From Aldrovandia affinis (taxonomy: Eukaryota; Chordata; Actinopteri; Notacanthiformes; Halosauridae), in NCBI GenBank assembly GCA_029706075.1, contig JAINUG010000192.1:1530001-1594000 (forward strand): a DNA stretch of 64,000 nucleotides, written 5' to 3'. The notes under the pieces were generated by a model, which saw only the letters and a program-made list of their open reading frames with translations, searched no databases and was not told where the DNA came from. Shown piece after piece: positions 54,681-64,000 of this stretch. The position numbers were made by a program, and so were the translations under genes. Every line of letters begins with the position of its first letter. The stretch's first letter is position 1.

Positions 54681-54967
54681 AAGCGGTCCCCAACCTTTTT
54701 TGCACCACGGACCGGTTTTCATGCAAGACCATTTTTCCACGGACCGGCGGACTGGGGGGGGTGCATGGAAGAAAAAAAAACTGAGACAAGTGCGGAAAAG
54801 AGGCACACAGACGGAAGTGGTCATTTTTCAAAATAAAACACCCTGCAGACTGCGATAGGCAATAAAATGGAAATACAATTAAAACGTTTTTATTATTTCT
54901 GTGCGGCCCGGTACCAAATGCCTCACGGACCGGTACCGGGCCACGGCCCGGTGGTTGGGGACCCCTG
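54681..54967. mobile_element. hAT-like MITE with 8-bp duplication, carrying poly(A) signals
   Basis: Ends 'ggtccccaacc' and 'ggttggggacc', flanked by CTCTAGAC (54,673-54,680 and 54,968-54,975). The first AATAAA hexamers after the ido stop that I see are inside it (54,832-54,837 and 54,861-54,866). Confidence 0.88.
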
Positions 54968-54975
54968 CTCTAGAC

Positions 54976-57900
54976 AACTCAGAATGGAGAATTCCACAAA
55001 GCCAGGGTATAATCATTTTAATGGTATATTCCATTTACGATAAGTGTATTCGTAACTTATTATCATAAATGGAATATTACATTTTTCTATGCAAACAGAT
55101 GTAATTATTCTTTTTTTATTTTATAGACCCAAAGAACACTCAGAGGACCACTTTTCTCACAAAGCCAATGCGCATCGTTTTACTGCTTAATGCTCATAGA
55201 GCTGCCTGCTGTCTTTTTAGACAAGTGGCTAACCCGGCCTGCCCTTTGTCTGTGTGCGTGTGACAGCTCAGCGCCTGTCTGCATGTCGTCCGCAGGAAAG
55301 AGCTCCTGCCCCCTTGTTAAAAAACACTGAAAGGCTGTAAGGCTCAAATGTGCCCCTTTGATTCGTATATTTCTGTTATATTTAGGCCACCATCACTGTA
55401 ATCTCGTCCACATCAATTTATGTGGAGAAACCATGACCTGGGGGCTATTTTAAGTATTTAAATTAAATGTCATCAGTTGCTTATTTCCCAGTTTCAGATA
55501 TCTTATAATCCATTCCTGTGCGAGTCAGTAATCTTTATTTTCCCAGAAAGATCAACCGAGAACTCATTTTTCATTAATGATGATGACCTGGGAAAACAAG
55601 GTGGCTAGGGATCATGACAAGGGATCGTGCAGCGAATCAGCTGTTGGGGGGCTGATAATGTGGCCAGATGTGGCCCGATGTGGCCCTTCCTCTTTTTTGA
55701 TTAGTGCCTGGGATCTTAAATGACCAGTCAGAAACTGGGTTTAAAGTCTCATCCAAGACATTGTCTCCTCCACTGCACTAAAGTATTGGATTTAGCTTGT
55801 CCAGAAGGAAATTGACCCCCTGCTAGCCCATCAACACCACTTCCAGCCCCTGTCCCTCACTGAGACACTGTATTCAGCCTGCCACTAGCAGATACAGCAT
55901 CTGATTGGTCAAGAGACTCAACAGTCAGCAAAGGGACACGAGGACTGTATGCCACTGACTGTGTGAACTGTAAGGGTGTAAATTTGGCAATGCACAAACC
56001 TTAGTTGTGTTTCCCTGGAATGGTCCATCAAGTGCATTTCTCCATTTGACCACTGGGTTGCAGTGTTGGATAACTTCATACACACGTTCATTTTTAAAAT
56101 GTGCAGTTCTGCAAGGGATGCGGTTCCATTGCACCACAGGATTCACAATGCATTGCAATAAATGCAGCTCAAACAAAATCATTTGTTTTCAGTAAGTTAC
56201 TGGTTGCCATATTTGGTTTAGTTTTAGACATGCCATTGGAATTTAATGTCAGTATGATTTGTGGGGTTCAAATGAAAAGAGAAAGCTTACATTCATTTCC
56301 CTGGCCTTACTGACAATGAACCATGCACACACCAGCTCTAACAACTGTATAAAATGACTGCAGATTACGACCTCAGGGGACATGTTCAGTCTTGTGGGAA
56401 GCTGTGCAACCCCCTGACTTCACCTCTTCCAATGTTTTTGTTCTTTAATGATTCAAATGAATTTCGACTTGTTCAGACAGTTTCCCAAATCTAAAAAAAA
56501 AGCGCAAGTCAGAACACTGCAGAAGATCGGGAGGCAGATAGCAGAGCGTTTGGCTCTGAGAGACATGTGGAAGTTGGGAAGCCCGTCATTGTGCACTGTA
56601 CGTAGATTACACCAGGAGTGTAAGGCCTGCTTAAATGACCGCTGTGTGGCTGAAGACCATAACACAACATGTAAAACCTTGTAAAACTTTTTTTTTTAAC
56701 CAAGTTTATTTTTCTCTGAAAGTCTAAAATATGTGATTTATTAAATACAGACATTTTTAAAAATGTAGAAAAGCACTTTTCTTTTTCATTTGACTGAGGA
56801 CCCCCTGGGACTCCTTTGTGGACCCCTGGAGAGCCCTAGACTGCAGCTTGGGAACCCCAATCAGGTGGGCTTGGATTTAGGGCTGGACACCCCTGGTTTC
56901 TGGGGAAAATTCAGCTACTCAGTTCAAAGACAAAACAATGTTAATTGCAGCAACAACACAAGAGTCTTAACCTATGTTGTCATCTCCATCCGCAGGACAT
57001 AACTGTGCTTCATCTCACCAGGGGTTGAGTGGGTTTGATTTGTCAGGGTTCTCACTTCACCAGTTCTTGCTAACAATGTGCCAGACGCCACAGGGCGCCA
57101 GTCGCCATCAGAGAGATATGCCTATTCTCCAATCGCCGCTAGCTCTCCTGTTGCATTATGTTGATTGTAGGGTGTAAAACAGTCACTGACTTGCAGGCAA
57201 GTCCATCAGAGAAGTCCACGCACTTCAGCTGTTACAGTAGTGGTCCTAGTGCACAAGTGTGGGTGGTATAGCAATAACTAGGGAGGCATGATAGGCGATT
57301 CCAAATTGGGTAAAATAAACAAAGAAGGGGTGAAATTATTGAAGAAAATAAAAAAAGATGTATAGTTGTGTATATATATATATAGTATATATATCGTTTT
57401 TATATATATAGTATATAGGCTCGTTTTTTTATAGCTTTTACCTGGAATGACTGGGGCACTTATGGGAGTCCTGCTTCAAGCCTCTTTGGCTGGGACCCTA
57501 AGAGGCACCTGTGGAGCTGAAGATTTATCACTCCTTCCTGTGACCCTGCTTGTGTGGTTGTTTTTGTATCAGTGGTGTCTGCTGCTCACAGATCCCAGCG
57601 ATGGACATGTTCACATTGCTGTGGTTTGGCTTCTGGCCATCCCCCAAATGACTAACCTCCTTTTGTGACCCAGTTTCACAGGGTTCCTCCAAAATATGTA
57701 TCAAAGCAAACTCTTCTGTCTTATTTGCCAAAGTTAAGAGGGTTTTGTTTGTATGGTTGACATCTTTGTTTTGGTGGCGGTGGATTTTGCATTCCATAAT
57801 CATTCATTAAGTGTGAACGGAATTAACCAAATAAATGAAAGGACAGTTTTGAGATTTGTCATTTGTATACATGCAATACTGATGAATACATTGGCGTTCT

Positions 57901-58100
57901 CTTTTGAAATAAACAATCTTGTTTTTGAAGATACTGTGTATATCTCTGTGATCATTTGGTATCATGTTTCAAACAATGGCCGACTTTTATTTTTTTTTAA
58001 ATTTGATACATTGTTGCGCCTGTTTAAATTATAAACCACATTGCCCAACATGCACTGCTATTTATCTTTGTAGACACGACTTCTAGTAAATGTAGTTTAA
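54976..58100. other. Intergenic stretch between ido and the next gene
   Basis: No gene seen. A repeat-like segment at 55,690-55,880 resembles part of 16,800-17,000. An AT-rich imperfect palindrome of 'tatatatagtatatat' type lies at 57,368-57,420. Near 56,795-56,895 is text typical of hAT-element ends ('gggactcctttgtggacccc'). Confidence 0.4.
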
Positions 58101-58299
58101 AATGTCCTATTGTGAAACTCCATTTGATGGTCATAGACTTCATTTCCTATGAATGCGGGCAATGGTCTTTTTCTGTGACGTACGCTCGAGTAAAGGCTTT
58201 TGGGAACAGCAGTGTTGTAAGCTTTACAAGCTTTAAGCGGTACTTTTGTAATATACTACAGTACCCACAATCCAATGCGTTTGAAGCTTCAACACCGCC

Positions 58300-58838
58300 A
58301 TGTTGTAGGAAATCCGCTTGTGGTGGATTAGAGTTTAATCCGAGGGAAGACAGAGAGAGAGGCTAGAAGATTGAACGGATCACTATAAACCCAAACAGGC
58401 CCAGAAACAGCGAAATAGATGAAAACAGAGGACATTTTTTGACGAAACAGCGTGGCATTAACGGTTTGACTTGAAAAACTACGACAACGCAAATACTTTT
58501 TTCATTTTTGTTCATTTATGTTCGCTGGCCTCGGTTAATTCTGACAGAAATTGACAGCAGCTGGAGAGCTACCGAAGGACATAGAAGACAGAAAATACAA
58601 TTCAAGCGAGGAAAGCGTCCCCCTTACCCCTTCCCCTCTCCGATCTCACCTCGCAACCAACCTGGATGAAGAACCCCAGCTTTGGGTGCTAACGTGGTTA
58701 GATTTCGGGTGCGAAAGAATTTAGGGGCTTGCCAGCTCGCTTTATCGCTAATTTAACTTGCACGGAGGAATTGGCTAGCTAACGGTAGCTAGCCTAGCTG
58801 TATTTTCGCACATTTCCTGACGTGAGACGAAGTGAAAC
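58300..58838 (+). promoter_or_regulatory. Probable promoter and 5'UTR of an unrecognised gene
   Basis: Composition shifts to more CpG and fewer repeats just upstream of a coding first exon. There is no TATA box at an obvious distance, as is usual for broad CpG promoters. The transcription start cannot be placed from sequence alone. Confidence 0.5.
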
Positions 58839-58890
58839 ATGTCAGGCAAGGATCAGAACAAGCAGTCCACCACTGAACGGCCAGTTAAAG
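58839..58890 (+). CDS. First coding exon of an unrecognised gene (partial)
   Basis: ATG (gtgaaacATGtc) opens 17 codons, MSGKDQNKQSTTERPVK, then one base and an excellent donor (taaag|gtaaga), phase 1. The polar, Lys/Gln-rich N-terminus looks like a disordered lead-in, with no signal peptide or transmembrane segment. I do not recognise the protein. No second exon could be supported before the window end, so the intron would exceed 5 kb. Confidence 0.6.
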
Positions 58891-60400
58891 GTAAGATCCA
58901 TTCGGACAGCTTGCGATCGGTCCACGTTTTGTCATTGTTTAAATTGACTGGATTGATAGCTGGCGGACTATATTTCCAGCTGGTCGGGTTTTCTTCTCAG
59001 CTGTCATGCTAGCTAGCTACAAGTTATGCAGCTACCGGTGTCCGTATCGGATATTTTATCTAACGTTGACGACGAGCTAAACTAGCCATCTGATGGAATA
59101 CGTTGGCAGCTAGTTAGCTACGATAGCTCTAGCTATGTCCTGTTCGAATCCAATCGAGCTATGAAATACAATAGCTAGCTACCGTAATTTTGCAGCTGTC
59201 ACGAAGTTCCCAAATTAGGTAACTAACGTTCGCTAACTACATAGTAACCAGCTAACTGTTCAGTCCGTTTGGTGAACTGACCAGGTCTGGTTGCGATTGG
59301 GGTTTACGACAAGCGTGCTCATTTTATGACATTTGTTGCGCTTGTGGCGGTGCGATTTTCACCTTCGCTTTCGGCGAGCTAATAAAATATCGCACCTTTT
59401 GCTGCATGCATGCGTGCAGACTGCAGATCGGGTTCCGACCCGTCGTGGCGAGCGAGCTGACGACTCCAGTCGCATGCAACCACACTACTTTAATACTATT
59501 ATTATCATATTGGCCTTACAACGCATGGAAGTGTGTGTGTAAACACATGCACGCATACACACACACTCATTTGCGTTTTGGACCAATATAATAAGGAAAA
59601 AGTTAAATTGTACATAGACCGTGAACAATATAGCTGTTGTGGAGCACCAGTTCAAGGTCTGTTTTCTACAGAGACAGAGATACAGCTTGCTAACCACCCA
59701 GCTCACATAATTTCATTTCCCACACACTATAGGCTAATACCAATGCGATAATAGTCAAAAGCAATGTAAACACCTGTGTCCCATACATTAATGGTTACCT
59801 TGAGCATCAAACTCAAAAAATAATCAATCTACTGAGTTTGCCAGCATATGCACTCTAGGCGGCAATTTGTTCTGATGTATAGCGACATTACCTGACACCT
59901 ATTTACATCTTGAGGACTGAGGAATTAATGTCTTCAGTCTATCCTGTCTGACACAGGTGGGGCATATCGTATTTCTCCTAGGGTTCCGGGTTGGAGGAGT
60001 TGAGTGTAAATGTGTGCATGCCTGGCTAAAATAGAGCCCCATGGTTATTGTGGAGATATCTCACAGGCCAATAGTTCTTAGTAGTTTGGGAGATGGAGTT
60101 GTTGGTGTTTTCACCTGAAATATTCCAGTGAGGTTTATGTCTATTCATCCGAGGGTCTTTAGATTTGGCGCTTTCAATCTGTTTGCGTGTGCAGCTTGGG
60201 TTTCTCAGGAGGCGCCTTACTCTCAGGTAAAATCACTGTGCTTCACCTGTAATTTGAACTCACAACCCTGAGGTGTAGAGTCCTGTGCTGTGAACACAAC
60301 TCTGCTCCATGTGCTGCCAAACTTCAGACCTGAAGTTCCTGCTACCTGATCACCAGTGCCATTTCTCAATGCCTGTTGCTAGCACTGTATAGACAGTACA
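58891..60400. other. Putative first intron of the unrecognised gene
   Basis: Contains 'agctagctac'-type short repeats (59,000-59,260) and no further exon that I can support. Confidence 0.35.
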
Positions 60401-60414
60401 TAAACACTTATTCC

Positions 60415-61050
60415 TTAAATATGTGCATGCAGAGTAATACTCGGACCCAATGGCTCCCACAAGATGGTTGTCCATACCATAACACATCCACCGCCATGTT
60501 TAACAGTTGGGAACAGGCAATGTGATTTGAAGGCTTCCTTTGGCTTTCTCCAAACATGAACCCGTCCAGATATCGAAAAAGAGTAAAAGACGACTCATCA
60601 GACAATATTAATTTCTTCCAAAAAAGTCCAGGTTTTGTGCTCATTACCCCAGGTTATGCATTGTTGCGCATTGGCCTTGGTTACAAGCGGTTTCCGAATG
60701 GCAGCCCTACCATAAATATCAGCTTTGTGAAGCTCAAGACGTACAGTTTTTTGTTGAGACTGGGTCATGGAAGTGTAGCTTCAGTTCTGTGGTCATTTTT
60801 GAGGCTGTTGTTTTGTGGTTTTTAGCAACCTTCCTGTTAAGTGTCCGTATCTCCCCTGTTCCTCTTTTCTTATGCAGTTTTTCCTTGTTTGGCGTACATC
60901 TCTCTTTTTGTAAGAGCCAGGGAAGGTGTGGGACCATTGACTCCGTTGCACTTTTAAGAAGGGCAATCTTCTGGAGGGTCTCCGCTGTGACCATTTGATT
61001 TGAGATGCCACTGTACCAAATCAAAAATGGGACTGATTTGATTGATCTCA
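60415..61050 (-). mobile_element. Tc1-like transposase remnant
   Basis: On the - strand, pieces read 'SGISNQMVTAETLQKIALLK', 'GRYGHLTGRLLKTT' and, downstream, 'WKKLILSDESSFTLF' with 'GFMFGESQRKP'. These are the second helix-turn-helix region and the DES block around the first catalytic Asp of Tc1 transposases. Frames are broken. It matches the smaller scrap at 27,590-27,850. Confidence 0.85.
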
Positions 61051-61555
61051 TGAGCTCCTATTGAGGCACAGCTGAGCATGCGCCTGGTTCTGATTGGCTA
61101 CTGTGCACGTGACTCTGATTGGCTGCTATGCACATGACTCTGATTGATGAGAGTGCCATATGTTTGAAAAGGCAGAAAAAGACTGCTTTGATTACAGCTA
61201 TCCCATTGTCTCGCTGTGCAGCTACCCAGAGTATAGGGGCACTCTGATGGCTGTGTGTGATGGTCGTGGTGGGTACGTTTCCTGGACGAAACACTGCTGC
61301 TTTTGCTGTAGCTTTAAGCGGACCACACAGTGTGTGGAGTTTGAAACCATGCTGAGGCGGCAGGGTCTTCAGGGGAATGACCAATCACAGACATGCACTC
61401 TACTAATGGTGAGGAGGACTGCACTGTGCTTCTCCTCAGATCAGATAGAAAGATGGACAGATTCAGAGGAGAGAGGCGGGGGTATTTACAGCCAGTCTGA
61501 GGCAGTGGGAGTCTGTAAGGGACAGGATTACACACACTCAATCACGACACACTCG

Positions 61556-61557
<2 letters not shown>

Positions 61558-61601
<44 letters not shown>

Positions 61602-61614
61602 CACAACACAACAC
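61558..61614. repeat. (CA)n microsatellite
   Basis: Perfect CA run, then 'acaacacaacacaacaca'. Confidence 0.95.
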
Positions 61615-61619
61615 AGAGT

Positions 61620-63230
61620 GTCCTGCAGCATGAGCTTTGGGAGCCACAGGCTGAGATCACTCACAGAGCAAGACCAAGGGGTCCCTGCGATCAAAGCACA
61701 ACACAAAATGCTGTAACATTACCTTCAAAGTCAGGAGCAAGTTCAAGGTCCGTTACCACAAAGTTGCAGCTTTAAATGTCTTACTGCTATTTTTAGGTAC
61801 AATGGCTTTTTGGGTTTGGGTTTCATGCTGGCCTTTATCTCCAAGGTGAATCCCTAAATTGGGGATGCCCCCCACTCCTGCCACCCCCCCCAGATTCTGT
61901 CCCCTTTCCAAACCCGTTCTGCAGCATGCCATACCGTCTGCTGCAGACAGACATGGCAAGTCCCTGCGTGCATCAATCGGCCACATTCATAAAAACCGGT
62001 TTTACATTTATGCTGGTGTGTGTCTCTTATGATTTTCTTTACGGTAGCAACTATAGTTGACCAAAAATGTATATGTATATCAGAGGTTGTGCTAGCTTTT
62101 TCATAAACTTGCGTGCTAAACTGACTTTTAATAGGCCAACCGTAATATTGAGTTATTTATTAATTGTGAGCGTCATGGGCAATACTTTCAATAACACCAA
62201 TGCATGTCAGTACAAAAATAGCTCAAATTGGCCAGGCAGCTGTGTCAATTAAATATGGATATTTTAACCAATACATTTCAGTTTTAAAGCTTTGAATCGA
62301 GCATGGCGTGAATTCCTTTTGACTGATGTGAACATGTAGAAACACAGGGCCAAGTTACTTGAACGAATGCAAGAAAGTATGGGAAGCATTGCTTTGGAAC
62401 AGTGCTTGTTTACTAGTTTGCTAGTTGTAACTTGGCATCATTTTGATACCAATACGTTGGTATGCAGGGTGAATGTAGGAATTGTATTTTATAGATGCAC
62501 AGAGAGTATCTTGGCTTTTTTTTAACGTTGAAAATTGTTTTGTTGAGATTAATAATGACATCGATAAGAAGACGGCGCTCAATCTCATTCGTGTCCTTCT
62601 CTGTGATTTTCTCTGGGCTATAGCGTGTAGAGTTAAAATACTCATATTATCTTAGCATTACGATACGTAATGGCTGGTCTGTACCGCGCGCGACGCGTAA
62701 GCCGCGTATCGATGCAGCGTTTACACCGGTTCCGTCAGTGTCGCTTCAAGGCTTGGTTAAAGCTGTGTTCCCGGTAGCCCTCGCGGGCTGCAGACGCATA
62801 GCGTGGAGATTTTTCACGCTTGATAACAATTGTTCGTTATGGGTAAGCGAATTCTTTGTAGGAGACCTGTGTTTCCTAGTTGGTTAATTTGATAATATTC
62901 TGTTAATTGTGAAGTTTGTTCTCAAGCAACGGAGCCGAGGTGCTACCAAAACAAGGCTGAGTGGATTTAATGAATGAATGAATGAATGAATGAATGAATC
63001 TATGATCTTTATGAAAAATGGTGTGTGTGTCTGTGTCTATGTCTGTGTCTATGTCTGTGTCTGTGTGTTATTAACCCCTCCCCTCTCGCACCTATAGCCC
63101 CGGTGCGACAGCTCGATCTCTTCTCCAGGAGCGGTTGAGCCATATTACTCCACAGCTCAGAGTGTTTTTCAATGAAGACCAGTTTGTAGTTGGTCAATGT
63201 CTAGCTAGAGTGCATGTTATGTATTCTTGT
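61620..63230. other. Non-coding stretch, little recognised
   Basis: Contains a (gaat)n tract at 62,968-62,999 and a 'gtgtctatgtct' tract at 63,022-63,068. No exon-like frame was found. Confidence 0.4.
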
Positions 63231-63279
63231 GTTATCAATATAGCCCCCTGCACCCCACACCTGATGAAATTGTATTGGG

Positions 63280-64000
63280 GAAAGTCATGATTTATTAAAA
63301 ATTGAATTTTTATAAAGAAGTAATTAGTTATCTCAGCAAATATTTTAAAGAAAAGTTAAAAAAAAAAATATGCTGCTATAAGTATTCAGACCCCTAAAAT
63401 TAATATTGTCTGAAAGCACCTTTCGCTGGAATAACAGCTTTGTCTCTTTGGGTAAGTTTCTACCAACTTTGCACACTGGTTGGAGGTGATTTTCACCCAT
63501 TGTTCAGAGCAGAATTACTCTAGCTCTCTCAAGTTGCTCAAGTTGTGCCACAGATTCACGATGGGGTTCAGGTCAGGACTTTGGCCACCCAAGTATACAT
63601 TCAGCTTTTTATTCTTGAGCCACTCCAATGTAGCTTTGGCCTTGTGCTTTGGATCGTTGTCCTGCTGAAAGGTGAATTTTTGCCCCACCTTTTGGGAGAC
63701 TGAAATAGGTTTTCTTGTAGTATCTGCCTGTACTTTGCTCCATCCATTATCTTTTCTATTCTTGCACGTGTCCCAGTCCCTGCTGAAGAGAAGCATCCCC
63801 ATAGCATGATACTGCCACCACCATGCTTCACTGTAGGGATGGTGTTACGTGGGGCATAGGCAGTGTTAGGTTTGCGCCATACATAACGCTTTGCATTTTG
63901 GTCAAAAAGCTCTATTTTAGTTTCATCTAACCACAAAACCTTGTCCCATGTCTCAGCTGGATCACTCACACACTGTCTAGCAAACTCCAGGTGGGCTTTG
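63280..64000 (-). mobile_element. Tc1-like transposase gene, inactive, running off the window
   Basis: On the - strand the frame at 63,969-63,601 reads '[15 protein letters not shown]' (first catalytic Asp), '[12 protein letters not shown]' and '[21 protein letters not shown]'. After a frameshift near 63,700 the frame at 63,690-63,515 reads '[16 protein letters not shown]' (second catalytic Asp) and 'SPDLNPIVNLWHNL'. Active relatives have Glu in the last motif (PDLNPIENLW); here it is Val, so the DDE triad is broken. The left end near 63,380 ('gtattcagacccc') is typical of Tc1-like terminal regions. Confidence 0.92.

Overview
The window looks like a ray-finned fish (probably teleost) nuclear chromosome segment. 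It has short vertebrate-type exons with GT/AG splice sites in long AT-rich introns, (CA)n microsatellites, tRNA-derived SINEs, hAT-like and Harbinger-like MITEs, Tc1-like transposons, LINE reverse-transcriptase fragments and gypsy LTR pieces. No bacterial or organellar features were seen. Almost every open frame that is not an exon lies in low-complexity or transposon sequence. Exons were assembled by hand from splice signals, reading-frame phase and remembered vertebrate protein families; no database search or alignment was run.

Three genes, all on the + strand, can be supported. (1) dmtn (dematin, an actin-bundling villin-headpiece protein): thirteen coding exons from about 18.26 kb to the stop at 32.61 kb, including an 8-nt microexon. 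Possible non-coding exons lie near 2.8-3.1 kb and 16.1 kb. The start codon was not found, and one exon has an apparent frame break in a C-run. (2) An indoleamine 2,3-dioxygenase (ido): nine exons, 45.98-54.20 kb, about 400 residues, intact. (3) The 5' end of an unrecognised gene: a long 5'UTR-like stretch and a first coding exon at 58.84-58.89 kb, with the rest beyond the window.

Layout: 0-16 kb is MITEs, minisatellites and CA repeats, with a CpG-rich block at 9.05-9.5 kb. 16-33 kb is dmtn, its introns loaded with SINEs, hAT MITEs, a 25-bp minisatellite and LINE debris. 34-45.7 kb is a transposon-dense spacer with a duplicated dmtn exon, a gypsy integrase fragment, a V-SINE, three solo LTRs of one family (each with perfect 5-bp target duplications) and a LINE split by one of these LTRs. 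46-54 kb is ido. 54-58 kb is intergenic. 58-59 kb is the promoter-like region of the third gene, and 60.4-64 kb holds two degraded Tc1-like transposase copies on the - strand.

The genes are not a functional operon-like set. Dematin links spectrin and actin in the red-cell and cortical skeleton; IDO opens the indole ring of tryptophan in the kynurenine pathway. The most notable observations are the phase-correct 8-nt microexon, the splice-competent duplicate of a dmtn exon 3.3 kb past the stop codon, the dmtn frame break, the hAT MITE 24-32 bp from a dmtn acceptor, and the solo LTR carrying a foreign piece of gypsy pol. I saw no convincing wholly new gene system.
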